The notes: a model not told the origin generated them from the letters alone. DNA of 64,000 nt from QHXW01 sp035280425 (GCA_035280425.1 DATEFW010000026.1:14076-78075), one strand, 5' to 3'; shown: positions 40,487 through 49,582, counted from the stretch's first letter. Made by a program: numbers and translations.

Positions 40487-42049
40487 CTACTGAGCCTTGC
40501 TTTGGGAGGAGAGCTTGTTGAGGACCGCTGCGCTTTCCTCATACTTCTGTTCCTGGTAGAGCACGTCGGAAAGCCCGAGCGCGGCATCGCGGTTTCCGGG
40601 GCTGGCTTCGAGGGCCGAGCGGTAGGTGGCTTCAGCCTTGCTCCAATTCTTCTGGCGTGCATATTCGCGCGCCAGATCCACAAGTGAGACCGGATCACCC
40701 GGCTTGGCAGCAGCGCGCTGCTCGAGCGTTTGCAAATCGCCAGGAATTGTTGCTGGAGCCGGTGGTTCGGCGGTCGGAGCGGTCGACGCCAGCGTGGCCG
40801 GGGCGTGCGAAACCGGGTCGAGATAGCCCTTCAGAAAACCCGTATAAAACAGCGCCGCGATGATGACCAGTCCCCCAATCAGCCCAACCGCCACGGGAAT
40901 CTTCCAGGGGCTGCGCGGCTTCGGCCGCGGCGCAAGCAGTTCCAGCCCGATGCGATTCACCCATTCATAAGATTCTTCCGCCTTTTCGTCATGAGCCGGC
41001 GCCACGGTAGATTCGGCGTCGGCGCCCGGTTTCTCTTCCTTCACCGGAGGCTCGAGCGTCGCCACAGCCGCCTCATTGGACGCGTGTTCCGGAGCTGTCG
41101 AATCCTGGTTGACGCCATTTGCGTGCGCAGCCGTTTTTAGGGGCGCTTCTTCGTGCGGGAGCTCTGGAATGCGCGCCAGCACGGGAACGTCAGGCGCCAC
41201 TTCGGCAACCAGGCTCTCCACATCGCCCTCTATGCTGGAAACCGGCACAGAGGCCTTTTCTTCCCGCGCCGGAGTTGCCGGCTCGGCGATTGCCTCTCGT
41301 TTGGGCTCGGAAGGCGCGGAGGGCGGTGGCGCGCTCGCCGCGGCTACGGCGGGCGATGGAAATCCACGCGTCTGATCCACCAGCCGCTCGATTCCGGCCA
41401 GCATTTTTTGCAGATTCTCGTCGGTTTTGAGCGAAGCGTCCCGCAGTTTGCCGATTGCATCGGACTGGTCGGCGAGATTGGTCTCGAGGGTCGAGATCCG
41501 GTCGACCACCTTGTTCTGCAAGGTCGCGACGAAGGCTTCCATCGAGCGCGTCTGCGCTTCTTCGAACTCGTGCTGCAGTTTCTGCTCGACTTCGCGGAAT
41601 CGCAGGTCCACGGTCGATTGGACCACCACCGGAATCTGGGCATCCAGTTCGCTCAACCGCCGGTCGAGCGACTGAACCGTCGCCGGAATGCGGGAATCCA
41701 TATCGGCCAGCCGCCGGTCCAACTGGCGGATCGCGCCGCGCGTCTGCTCGATATCCGCAAATTGTGCAGCCAGCCTGGCCTCGAAAGCGCCCAGCGTCTC
41801 GAACGCCGCCGCCATCTCGGGATGCGAGCTCGAAGTCGCCGCCTGTTCCGGCGCCTCCGCATGAGCCCCCGACTCTATCTCAACAATCCGGTTTTCAACG
41901 TTTTTGAGCCGCCGCAACAGCGGATCGAAATCGATGCCCGGTTCTTTGCGCGTCCTGGTGCCGCTACCCTGAGTCAGCCGGATCCCCGCGCCGATGGCCA
42001 GTCCGCCGCCGAAGCTCAGCGCAAGTGTTTTCAGAACCGACTTCATCAT
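40487..42049 (-). CDS. Coiled-coil/transmembrane protein with C-terminal TPR
   Basis: About 520 residues from ATG 42049 (a GTG at 42064 is less likely). An N-terminal hydrophobic segment (VLKTLALSFGGGLAIGAGI) is followed by long coiled coils (about 45-215; IRQLDRRLADMDSRIPATVQ repeated as SLDRRLSELDAQIPVVVQS), a Pro/Glu/Ala-rich linker (230-355) and one transmembrane helix (WKIPVAVGLIGGLVIIAALF, about 385-405). Two TPR-like units end the protein (VDLARE...NWSKAEATYRSALEASPGN; ALGLSDVLYQEQKYEESAAV). It resembles envelope scaffold proteins; no catalytic motif is present. It is followed upstream by two tiny coupled genes on the same strand. Confidence 0.65.
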   Translation of the reverse strand: MMKSVLKTLALSFGGGLAIGAGIRLTQGSGTRTRKEPGIDFDPLLRRLKNVENRIVEIESGAHAEAPEQAATSSSHPEMAAAFETLGAFEARLAAQFADIEQTRGAIRQLDRRLADMDSRIPATVQSLDRRLSELDAQIPVVVQSTVDLRFREVEQKLQHEFEEAQTRSMEAFVATLQNKVVDRISTLETNLADQSDAIGKLRDASLKTDENLQKMLAGIERLVDQTRGFPSPAVAAASAPPPSAPSEPKREAIAEPATPAREEKASVPVSSIEGDVESLVAEVAPDVPVLARIPELPHEEAPLKTAAHANGVNQDSTAPEHASNEAAVATLEPPVKEEKPGADAESTVAPAHDEKAEESYEWVNRIGLELLAPRPKPRSPWKIPVAVGLIGGLVIIAALFYTGFLKGYLDPVSHAPATLASTAPTAEPPAPATIPGDLQTLEQRAAAKPGDPVSLVDLAREYARQKNWSKAEATYRSALEASPGNRDAALGLSDVLYQEQKYEESAAVLNKLSSQSKAQ

Positions 42050-42219
42050 GATGCCGCCCCGCACACGCGTCCGAAACAGTGGCGCATCCCAATATTATAC
42101 TGCGAAAAAGTGCGGCTAAACCATAGATTTCATTGCGATAGAAGTAAGGTGCCGCCCCTATCTCTTGTTCTCCTTGGTTATATGGCTCGATTGGAGCGGC
42201 AGAGATCAGATACCTGCAA

Positions 42220-42447
42220 TCAATCGCCCGAGGCCGATTTTACTGCCGGCGCAGCCTTTTCCTTACTTGCAGCCGGACGCTCCTTGGGCGCAGCCGCCAA
42301 CCGCCCGCCAGGTTTATGGTTCTTGAGCCAGGCTGGTGGCCGGCCGCGGCGCGGCGCCCCGCTGGCCAGCCGCTCCAGGCTGAAAATAGCTTCATCAATC
42401 TGCTGCCGCTCCCGGCGCAAGTCCTCCAAAATCTTCGTTAAATTCAT
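42220..42447 (-). CDS. Small basic protein with AT-hook-like motif
   Basis: 75 residues: an N-terminal helix MNLTKILEDLRRERQQIDEA that may dimerise, then APRRGRPPAWLKNHKPGGRL with the R-G-R-P core of an AT-hook, and a Lys/Ala-rich tail. It could be a nucleoid-associated or regulatory DNA-binding protein. ATG 42447 has GAGG five bases upstream. It overlaps the stop codon of the 44-residue gene (ATATGA), so its translation is probably coupled to it. Confidence 0.65.
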   Translation of the reverse strand: MNLTKILEDLRRERQQIDEAIFSLERLASGAPRRGRPPAWLKNHKPGGRLAAAPKERPAASKEKAAPAVKSASGD

Positions 42448-42578
42448 ATTTCCTCACGTAATCTGCCGGGCAATGTGTCAAAATCCCACATGATATAGCG
42501 GTCGGCGCCGCCTTTGGCAAATGAAACTATTTCGAGATTTTCGATTCGTTCCGCTGCTTCGCCTGTGTGAAGTGGCAT
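42444..42578 (-). CDS. 44-residue small protein coupled to the AT-hook gene
   Basis: An open frame from ATG 42578 to TGA 42444 encodes MPLHTGEAAERIENLEIVSF then AKGGADRYIMWDFDTLPGRL and REEI. The composition is balanced and acidic with conserved-looking hydrophobic spacing, unlike shadow frames. Its TGA overlaps the ATG of the next gene (A-T-A-T-G-A), a usual sign of a true two-gene unit. A weak GGTGGA lies upstream. No family is recognised. Confidence 0.5.
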   Translation of the reverse strand: MPLHTGEAAERIENLEIVSFAKGGADRYIMWDFDTLPGRLREEI

Positions 42579-42884
42579 TTTTCCACCCGGATGCCTCGAT
42601 TATAAGGGGCACAATACAGGCCAGTACACTAGGATTATCCTTGAAAACGGATAAGCATTCTCTGAAAGTCTGATGACTAATGGAATTATTGGGAAGTGCG
42701 ATTTTTCCGGATGTCTTGTGACCGCGTTTCCGGCCCCGTCAACGCGGCGCGCTAAGGCCTAACGGAATACCGGGCCGGATTTTTGACAAATCCGGTTCTT
42801 CGGCAGGCGGATTTTTGGAATTTCCGGGACGCAAAGGGCGCGAGCGGCCTTTCGGCCGCCCGCTGGAGTGAACCGAGGAGAGCT
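42579..42884. other. Intergenic region with one perfect hairpin
   Basis: 306 bases between two minus-strand genes. CCGGATTT, TTGAC, AAATCCGG at 42775-42795 forms a perfect 8-bp stem about 90 bases past the response-regulator stop, a possible transcription end, but without a T-tract. The rest presumably holds the promoter of the two small genes; TACACT at 42625 and TTATAAGG near 42600 are AT-rich but unconvincing. Confidence 0.4.
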
Positions 42885-43529
42885 TCAGGCTTCGATATAT
42901 CCCTGGCGGATGGCGTACCGTACCAGGTTTGCAGTCTGATGCAGGTTGAGCTTGTCCATGATGCGGGTGCGGTGGCAGTCCGCGGTCTTTACGCTGATCC
43001 CCAGACGCGCCGCCACTTCCTTGGTGGAATTCCCTTCGGCGATCAGGGTCACGACCTGCCGCTCCCGGTCCGTCAACTGGTTGGAACGCCGCGCGCCGCC
43101 GCGAAACACGAAGGGCTCGAGCACTACTTCCGCGACGATGTGGGCAATTTCCGGCGAGAAGTAGGTGCGGCCATGCGCCACTTCGTCGATGCTCCGCAAA
43201 AGCTCGTCGGCGGTTCTGGTCTTGAGCACGTAGCCCCGAATTCCCATCTCCAGAGCCGCACGCACGCGAAACTCCTCGCTATGGGTGCTCAGAAGGATGA
43301 TCTTGGTTGAGGGGCTGACCTCGAGAATCTGCCGAATGCAATCGAGGCCATTGGCTCCGGGAAGCTCGAAATCCACAATCACAATGTCCGGTTGAAACCG
43401 CTGTGCGAAGCTGACGGCTTCCGGGCCGTTTTCGTGGCCCATTACGCGAAAACCCTCGCCTTCCATCAGCGCCTTGAGCGCCTGAAACACCAGCGGGTAG
43501 CGATAAACCAGCAAAATCTTTAGCGGCAT
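42885..43529 (-). CDS. NarL/FixJ-type regulator with atypical receiver
   Basis: 214 residues from ATG 43529, which has GGAGG five bases upstream; further upstream starts would enclose this site. The receiver has phospho-Asp in DIVIVDFELPGANG, Thr/Ser in ILLSTHSEE and Lys in GYVLKTRTADEL. However, the strand-1 motif reads KILLVYRYPLVFQAL, where the usual acidic pair (D-D or D-E) that binds Mg is Y-R. The C-terminal LuxR-type helix-turn-helix (about 145-205) is normal: LTDRERQVVTLIAEGNSTKE then VAARLGISVKTADCHRTRIM. Phosphorylation in the standard way is therefore doubtful. No kinase is adjacent. Confidence 0.88.
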   Translation of the reverse strand: MPLKILLVYRYPLVFQALKALMEGEGFRVMGHENGPEAVSFAQRFQPDIVIVDFELPGANGLDCIRQILEVSPSTKIILLSTHSEEFRVRAALEMGIRGYVLKTRTADELLRSIDEVAHGRTYFSPEIAHIVAEVVLEPFVFRGGARRSNQLTDRERQVVTLIAEGNSTKEVAARLGISVKTADCHRTRIMDKLNLHQTANLVRYAIRQGYIEA

Positions 43530-43712
43530 CCTGTCCTCCGAATCAGTTGGCATGTCGTCGCACGACCGAGAATTCGAGACTGCAAGTGCCGGATCATGGC
43601 GCGCATGCAATGCGCTTCCTCTGCCTACTGCGGTTGTTCCGTGAATGGAACAAAACTGCGATTACTGAAGCGCTACCCTGTTTTTTATCAGAGTTTTCGG
43701 GAGGATTCAAGA

Positions 43713-43738
43713 ATTTTGTTCTGGTTTCAGAACAAAAT
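43713..43738. promoter_or_regulatory. Perfect 11-bp dyad (operator or terminator)
   Basis: ATTTTGTTCTG, GTTT, CAGAACAAAAT: eleven base pairs without mismatch around a 4-base loop. It sits in the 313-bp space between the divergent response-regulator and phosphoesterase genes, 105 bases before the phosphoesterase ATG and 184 bases before the regulator ATG. Position in a divergent promoter region favours an operator over a terminator. The remaining sequence of this spacer is AT-rich with no other clear signal. Confidence 0.55.
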
Positions 43739-43842
43739 GGGTCCAGGACGATAGTACTCCCACGTTGCCTGTCCGGTTTTTAGTTTACAAGCGCAGTTTA
43801 CTGGATTACGGTAGTGTGGATAGCCGGAACGGGGAGGACCGC

Positions 43843-44949
43843 ATGAGACGCATGGCATCCTTAATCAGCCTGGCGCTCGCGTTTAGCATTTTGGCGCTGG
43901 CACGGTCATCGCCGGAGCAGAGTCCGGGCGTATGGACAGGTGTTGAGCGGGTCGTCGCGGTAGGGGATATTCACGGGGATTACGACCAGCTCGTCGCTGT
44001 GCTCAAATCCGCGGGGTTAATCGATGATCGGACTAACTGGGCCGGCGGAAAAACGCACCTGGTCCAAACCGGCGATGTACTCGACCGCGGGCCGGCATCG
44101 CGGCAATGCATGGACCTGCTCATGAAGCTCGAAAAACAGGCAGCCGAAGCGGGAGGCTACATGCACGCGCTGATCGGCAATCACGAGGCCATGAACGTTT
44201 ATGGCGACCTGCGCTACGTGCCTGCCGCCGAGTACGCCAACTTCCGCGATGGAGGCTCGGAAAAAACCCGGGAGGCCGCTCTTAAAAAAGAGCACCCGAG
44301 GGACCGCGCCCAGTGGGAAGCGGCGCATCCGCTGGGATACTTCGAGCAGCGCGAGGCCTACAGCCCTAAAGGCGTTTACGGGAAGTGGATCCTGACTCAT
44401 GACGCCGTGATCAAGATCAACGACAGCCTGTTTGTGCACGGCGGCATCAGCGCCAGGTATGCCCCCGCGAAGTTAAAAGATATCAACCAACGGATACGGG
44501 AAGAACTGAAGCAGGTGCCGCCCGCTCCGGACAGCCTGGTCAAAGATGTCGACGGCCCGCTCTGGTACCGCGGGCTGGCGCAGGGCGACGATTCGATTGA
44601 GCCTGTGCTCCAAAAGGCCCTGAAGAACTACGGTGTCGAACGCATCGTTATGGGCCACACACCCAACAGCGACGCCGTGATCACGCCTCGTTTTGACGGC
44701 CGCGTGCTTCTCATCGACATTGGCCTGTCGAAAGTCTACGATGCGGCGGGCAGAATCGCATGTCTGGTGATCGAGAAGGGGGCGAAGCCTTATGCGCTGC
44801 ATCGCGGCACGCGTATCGAGCTTCCAGTGGATTCGGGAAAAGATCTGCTGCGGTATTTGAAGGCCGCGGCGGCGCTGGATCCGCCTCCATCGCCGCTGCT
44901 CAGGCGGATTGGAGAACTGGAGGCCAAGGCGGGCGGCGCGGGCCAGTAA
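43843..44949 (+). CDS. Secreted calcineurin-like metallophosphoesterase
   Basis: 368 residues from ATG 43843, which has GGGAGG upstream. Signal peptide MRRMASLISLALAFSILALA. Metal-ligand motifs of the calcineurin-like fold: RVVAVGDIHGDYDQL (G-D-x-H), LVQTGDVLDRGPAS (G-D-x-x-D-R-G), HALIGNHEAMN (G-N-H-E), then SLFVHGGISARYA and VMGHTPNSDA. This is the PPP-like Shewanella-type phosphatase arrangement. A protein or small-molecule phosphatase outside the cytoplasm is likely. Confidence 0.9.
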   Translation: MRRMASLISLALAFSILALARSSPEQSPGVWTGVERVVAVGDIHGDYDQLVAVLKSAGLIDDRTNWAGGKTHLVQTGDVLDRGPASRQCMDLLMKLEKQAAEAGGYMHALIGNHEAMNVYGDLRYVPAAEYANFRDGGSEKTREAALKKEHPRDRAQWEAAHPLGYFEQREAYSPKGVYGKWILTHDAVIKINDSLFVHGGISARYAPAKLKDINQRIREELKQVPPAPDSLVKDVDGPLWYRGLAQGDDSIEPVLQKALKNYGVERIVMGHTPNSDAVITPRFDGRVLLIDIGLSKVYDAAGRIACLVIEKGAKPYALHRGTRIELPVDSGKDLLRYLKAAAALDPPPSPLLRRIGELEAKAGGAGQ

Positions 44950-44970
44950 GAGCTTCCACGCGATCGCGCG

Positions 44971-45831
44971 TTACTTCACGGGCAGTTTTTTCTCCAACCG
45001 CTGCGCCTGCGCGTTGAGCGCCTGGATCTGCCGCAGATCCTCTTCCGCCAGGGCAATGGCGTTCTGCACACGCGAAATCTCGTTGCCGGACATCGGCGTC
45101 GCCTGGCGGTCGCGGCGGCTGTCCAAGACGCCCGAAAGCGCGCGGTACTGCTCGGTCACATCTTTATACCGGCGCAGGATACTATTCAGGTACACTTCCC
45201 GCCGCCGGAAAATCCCTTCCAAATCCGACACCACCTGATGGGTTTCGGCGCCGGATTGTTTGGCGGTCCGCGATTCTTCCTGGAGGCGCGTATTGGCAGT
45301 CTCCAATTGCTGGATCCGGCCGGTGTTGGTTTTCATATCCGCGCGAATCATTCCCATGGTCTGATTTGCATCGGCGAGGTTGCGCTTCAGCTCGTCGCCG
45401 GCAGCCGTGAGCCGGCGATTTTGCTCCGCCAGGCTGTCCACCTGGGACTCGAGTTCCGTGATGCGCGCCTGTAACCGCGATACTTCGCTTGCGGACTGAG
45501 CCAGCGATTCGCGCAGACGGTCGGCCTGCTGCCGCGCGGCAGAAAGAGCCTCAGCGGTGACGGAAGCCGAGCCCGGCGCCGCCGTGCGAGGTTCCTGAGC
45601 CGGCGTTTCCACGCGCGGGGGCGCGGGCTGCGCGTGCAACAACTGGTCGACGCGGCGGCGCAGCGCATCGTTTTCGCGCATCCGTGCGTCCAGTTGTGCG
45701 GTCTGGCTCCGCACTACGCCAAGCTCCCAATAAACCGCACCGCCGGCCACGGCAAGGATCACGGCACAAATCAGAAGCGAGAGCCAGAACGGGAAGCCTC
45801 TTCGATTTCGCTTGACCTCCGGCACAGGCAT
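44971..45831 (-). CDS. Membrane-anchored coiled-coil protein
   Basis: 286 residues from ATG 45831 (GAGGTGATCCAA precedes it). A positively charged N-terminus (VPEVKRNRRGFPFW) leads into one transmembrane helix (LSLLICAVILAVAGGAVYW). The remaining about 240 residues are almost continuous heptads, e.g. VSRLQARITELESQVDSLAE and GRIQQLETANTRLQEESRT. There is a short Pro/Ala break near 85-100. It starts 6 bp after the VWA gene and probably is the distal gene of the barrel/VWA operon. No enzymatic motif. Confidence 0.7.
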   Translation of the reverse strand: MPVPEVKRNRRGFPFWLSLLICAVILAVAGGAVYWELGVVRSQTAQLDARMRENDALRRRVDQLLHAQPAPPRVETPAQEPRTAAPGSASVTAEALSAARQQADRLRESLAQSASEVSRLQARITELESQVDSLAEQNRRLTAAGDELKRNLADANQTMGMIRADMKTNTGRIQQLETANTRLQEESRTAKQSGAETHQVVSDLEGIFRRREVYLNSILRRYKDVTEQYRALSGVLDSRRDRQATPMSGNEISRVQNAIALAEEDLRQIQALNAQAQRLEKKLPVK

Positions 45832-45836
45832 TTGGA

Positions 45837-46808
45837 TCACCTCTCTTTCAAAACCAGACGAGTACGATAGCTCAGCAGGCGATCGCCATCCGGCACGGTC
45901 AGATGAATCTGCGGGCGTGCGGAGACGCGTTCCGGCAGAGCCAGGGTCAGACTGTAATGAGACCGCACGGCCTCCAGGCACCTGCGAATCTGGCCGGGTA
46001 TTTCCGTGCTGGTGGGACTGAAAAACGCCGTGCCGGCCGTGGTCTCCGCCAGTTGCTTCATTCCATTCTGATAGGCCTCGCTCAACCGGCCGCCGCGCTG
46101 CGTGAGATTGACGATAAACAGCGGGGTTTGCTGCCTGGCGAGCGTGGTTTCGAGCTTGGCGATTTTTTCCTGCACCAGCGTCTCGGGAAAGCGGCGGCTC
46201 AGATCGTGCGAATCGCTCGAATTGATGACCGGATTCGCAAAATCTTCGCGGTAGTTCCGCACATCGCCGTCGGTGATATAAACCACGCCGATCCGGACAT
46301 CGGATTTCTTCAGCATGGCGTCGGCGATGCGGCCGATGGTATCGACGGTATTGAGCAGCCCGGTTTTTCCGCTGAGCGTCTGCTGCTGGATGGCGTTGAT
46401 CAAGGCATCACGGTCGGCCGTGGGGTCGACCAGGACCTGCAACCCGTCCTGCGCGCGCAGCAGGCCGACGTAAGTCTTGGGCGGCAGCTTGCGGATTTCC
46501 GAGGCCAGCGTGTCTTTAGCGGGATCGGCCACCGTCAGGTCGTCGGAGGAGAGGTCCAGGACCAGCAGGATGATGAGGTCGTCGTCCGGGCACTGGATGC
46601 TTAAAACGCGGGTTTCCGAGCCGTCGAGCGTGGCGTGAAAATCTTCGGGCGCGGGATCGTCCGTCTGTACGTCACTTCCCGCGGCTTTGGGCTCCATCCA
46701 AACCGGGATGTGGATCTGGGTGATCCGCTCTCTGGTGTGCGGCGCGGCCCAGAGAAGCGCGGCGTTCGACAACGCAATTCCGCAGATGAGCCATGAGAGC
46801 AGGCGCAC
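45837..46808 (-). CDS. VWFA-related acidobacterial domain protein
   Basis: 323 residues starting at GTG 46808, which overlaps the barrel gene's TAG by one base (TAGTG). Signal peptide MRLLSWLICGIALSNAALLW. The von Willebrand A domain covers about 70-300: LIILLVLDLSSDDLT holds the MIDAS-like D-x-S-x-D, followed by IRIGVVYITDGDVRNYREDF-type sequence (SDVRIGVVYITDGDVRN) and LFIVNLTQRGG. The C-terminus has HYSLTLALPERVSARPQIHL. This matches the VWFA-related domain family expanded in Acidobacteriota, exported and of unknown ligand. Confidence 0.88.
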   Translation of the reverse strand: MRLLSWLICGIALSNAALLWAAPHTRERITQIHIPVWMEPKAAGSDVQTDDPAPEDFHATLDGSETRVLSIQCPDDDLIILLVLDLSSDDLTVADPAKDTLASEIRKLPPKTYVGLLRAQDGLQVLVDPTADRDALINAIQQQTLSGKTGLLNTVDTIGRIADAMLKKSDVRIGVVYITDGDVRNYREDFANPVINSSDSHDLSRRFPETLVQEKIAKLETTLARQQTPLFIVNLTQRGGRLSEAYQNGMKQLAETTAGTAFFSPTSTEIPGQIRRCLEAVRSHYSLTLALPERVSARPQIHLTVPDGDRLLSYRTRLVLKER

Positions 46809-49582
46809 TAAAAGCTAAACCTCACACCGAGCTGAATCACGCGCCCGCCGCGCGAACCGATGATTTTGCCGGCGTTCACGTTGGGAGCGCTGGCGGGGCC
46901 GATCACCGGATCGGGATCGTTCCAGTTGGCATGATTCAGGAAATTGAAGCCGGAGGCATTGAGTTCGACGGCCCGATCGGCGCCCACCGTGAACCGCTTA
47001 CTGAGGCTCAGGTCGTAATCCTGAGTACCGGGATTGCGCAGCGTGGGACTGGTGCGCGAGGCATCGCCGATAGTGAAATCCGGCGGCTGATCGAAGGCGG
47101 CGGGATTGAACCATTGCGCCGGGCCGGGATTGGCGACCTGCGGATCGACGCCGGGCACCACGTTCACATTCAATGCACTGACGACGTTGCCGGTATTGTT
47201 GAATTCCGGATGGAGCGCGACCGGCGTGCCGCTCGCCACCGCCGCGGTTCCGCTGAACGACCATCCATCCACCAGATACCGGCGCCAGTCCGGAAACGTC
47301 AGGAACGGTTTGTTGGGCCCAAGCGGCAGTTCGTAGCTGTAGCTCAGTTGCAGACGTTGCGGCTGGTTGTAAGCCGTGAGCGACCAGTCGTTGCGGCGGT
47401 TGTAAAAATCCTGGATGCCGTAAGGGCCGGAATAATCGTCGAGCTGCTTGGAGAATTCGTAATAAGCGCTGACGGAGAGCCCTTTGGAGGCGCGCTTCTC
47501 CACTCGCACAAAGCCGGCATCGCGCTGGTAGCGGCCGACCGGATAGGAGCTATAGAGCTGGAAACCTTTGTATTGCGGATAAGGCCGCAAAGACGCATTG
47601 AAAGTTTCGTCATTGAGCTGGTCGCGAAAGCTCAGCGCCGAAAGCGGAATGGCGTTGGGGTTGGCTGCGTCGTCGCTGACCGCCAGGTTCCGGCCGCCGG
47701 AATAGGATGCGCCGGCGGAAACGACCATCGATCCCGGCAGTTCGCGCTCTATGGAAACGGATGCCGATTGATAAAGCGGCTCACGGCTGCTCTGATCGAT
47801 CAGATCGGCGACCGTGTTGTTGGCGGCATCCGGCCGCAGATCGGGCAGTGGATGAGCGGGCGGCGGCAATTGAAGGGCGAGCTGCGTGGCCGGCGCCAGT
47901 TGCACGTTGGGCGAGATGAACGTTTCGTAGCCGTTGAAGCCCTGGGTGCCCCACTGGCCCTCATAAATGGGAACGGCGTAGTACGAGCGATAATAACTGG
48001 CGCGAAATACAGTTTTGGAATCTCCTGTCAGGTTCCAGGCGAGGCTTGCGCTCGGGTTGAAACGTGTCACGACGGGCCGAAAGCCGCGGCTTTCTCCGTT
48101 AAGTCCGGCAGCGACGAGCGCGCCATCCAGTCCGTTGGCGGGATTAACGGCACTGAGATCGATGGTGGATTGCCGGTTGTATTTTTCCACCCGCGGCGTC
48201 TGGCGCACGGCGGTAAGCCCGATGCTGAGCGCCAGGCCTTTGCGGAGATCGTAGTGATCGCGAAAAGACAGGGAAGCGTCATTGCGGCGGAAGTAGGATG
48301 GCGCGCCGACGAAACTCTGCTCGGCATATTCCGGCAGCCCAAGCAGAAAACTGGCGAACGCGTGGCCGGTATCGATAATTCCCGGCAGGCTGGTCAATCC
48401 CGGTGAAAACCGAAAGTAACCCGAGGGATACTGCGGCCAATACGTGTTCACCTGGTACAGCACGTATTGGGCAGAAGCGCGCAGCGAGTGCTTGCCCCAG
48501 CGCGTGGAAATCCCGTCGGTAAAGACGTATGTATTGCGGGCGTTCTTCGAGGCGGGATAGGACCGGCCCATCGAGAGATAGGGCTGAAACTGGTAATCGG
48601 GGAAAGGCGCGCTGTCCACGCCGCTGCGGGAGGTCGAGGAGCTGGCTTCCACCGTCGCGGTGTTGACCGTCTGCGCCGATGCGGTGAATACGTGTTCCAT
48701 GGACCCGCGGCGAGTCGTAAAGACGTTATTCGACGGCCCGGGATTGGCAATCGTCGGAAACCACGGCGCGGCATCCAGCAGTCCATTCGAGAAAGCCAAC
48801 TCGGCCGAGATGCGCTGCCGCTCGTGAATGGCGTGATCCACCTTGCCGATCATGCCTCCGGCCGTATTGGTTTCGGGCGTGTTGACGAAATAGTTGTTCT
48901 GGAAAAACGGACCCACGGCGACGTTTGGCTCGGGGTAGAGCGGAAGCGCGTTGAGCGCAATGGGGCTCAGGCGATTCGCGGGAATCGCATTGCCGGGAAA
49001 AGGATCGCGCAGGTACTGCAGGTTGGTCAGCGAGACGGGCTGAGAAGCATTGAAGGCCGGGTTAAGACGGGTCGACTGCGGATCGAAGATGGGCAGCAGG
49101 CTGCCCGCCTGATCGACCACGTGGGAATAATCACCGGTGCGCTCGGGAACGGTCGGAATGGTGGCGAGGCGGGTGCGCGAGATGTGCTCATCCACACCTT
49201 CGTAAGAGAGCGAAACATAGGTGCCGTTCTTGCCGTGTGTCAGGCCGGGAAACACGAACGGTCCGGCGATATTAAATCCGAACTGGTTGCGGCGCAGCAG
49301 GGATTTGCTCTCGCCGCGCTGCCGGATTTCGTGCGGGATGGCGTCCAGAAAATCGTTGCGGAAATTTTCGTAAAGGCGGCCGTGCCAGTCTTTGAGCGCC
49401 TCGATGTTGCGCGGCTTGCGGCGTGAATTTTCCCCGCGCAGGCCTAAATTGGCGGTCTGGATCTTGAATTCCTGGACAGCGCGTTCGACCTCGCTGGGCT
49501 GCTTTGGCGGGGCGGATGCAGGCTGCTGCGCGCACAAGCCCGCCGCAAGGCACACCAACACGGCGGGGGATGCTATCCGCAT
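46808..49582 (-). CDS. Outer-membrane beta-barrel, TonB-receptor-like without plug
   Basis: 924 residues. Signal peptide MRIASPAVLVCLAAGLCA. The protein shows barrel features of the acidobacterial TonB-receptor/OMP family: NQFGFNIAGPFVFPGLTHGK, TYVSLSYEGVDEHISRTRLA, GMIGKVDHAIHERQRISAEL, VFRASYYRSYYAVPIYEGQ, and a terminal LGVRFSF ending in Phe. The usual N-terminal carboxypeptidase-regulatory and plug domains are absent: only about 100 residues precede the first barrel landmarks. It heads a three-gene minus-strand unit with the VWA and coiled-coil genes. Ligand unknown. Confidence 0.85.
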   Translation of the reverse strand: MRIASPAVLVCLAAGLCAQQPASAPPKQPSEVERAVQEFKIQTANLGLRGENSRRKPRNIEALKDWHGRLYENFRNDFLDAIPHEIRQRGESKSLLRRNQFGFNIAGPFVFPGLTHGKNGTYVSLSYEGVDEHISRTRLATIPTVPERTGDYSHVVDQAGSLLPIFDPQSTRLNPAFNASQPVSLTNLQYLRDPFPGNAIPANRLSPIALNALPLYPEPNVAVGPFFQNNYFVNTPETNTAGGMIGKVDHAIHERQRISAELAFSNGLLDAAPWFPTIANPGPSNNVFTTRRGSMEHVFTASAQTVNTATVEASSSTSRSGVDSAPFPDYQFQPYLSMGRSYPASKNARNTYVFTDGISTRWGKHSLRASAQYVLYQVNTYWPQYPSGYFRFSPGLTSLPGIIDTGHAFASFLLGLPEYAEQSFVGAPSYFRRNDASLSFRDHYDLRKGLALSIGLTAVRQTPRVEKYNRQSTIDLSAVNPANGLDGALVAAGLNGESRGFRPVVTRFNPSASLAWNLTGDSKTVFRASYYRSYYAVPIYEGQWGTQGFNGYETFISPNVQLAPATQLALQLPPPAHPLPDLRPDAANNTVADLIDQSSREPLYQSASVSIERELPGSMVVSAGASYSGGRNLAVSDDAANPNAIPLSALSFRDQLNDETFNASLRPYPQYKGFQLYSSYPVGRYQRDAGFVRVEKRASKGLSVSAYYEFSKQLDDYSGPYGIQDFYNRRNDWSLTAYNQPQRLQLSYSYELPLGPNKPFLTFPDWRRYLVDGWSFSGTAAVASGTPVALHPEFNNTGNVVSALNVNVVPGVDPQVANPGPAQWFNPAAFDQPPDFTIGDASRTSPTLRNPGTQDYDLSLSKRFTVGADRAVELNASGFNFLNHANWNDPDPVIGPASAPNVNAGKIIGSRGGRVIQLGVRFSF

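Noticed and set aside
46793..48406. 537-codon plus-strand open frame over the outer-membrane barrel gene
   Set aside because: No domain, skewed composition, antisense to a clear barrel protein.
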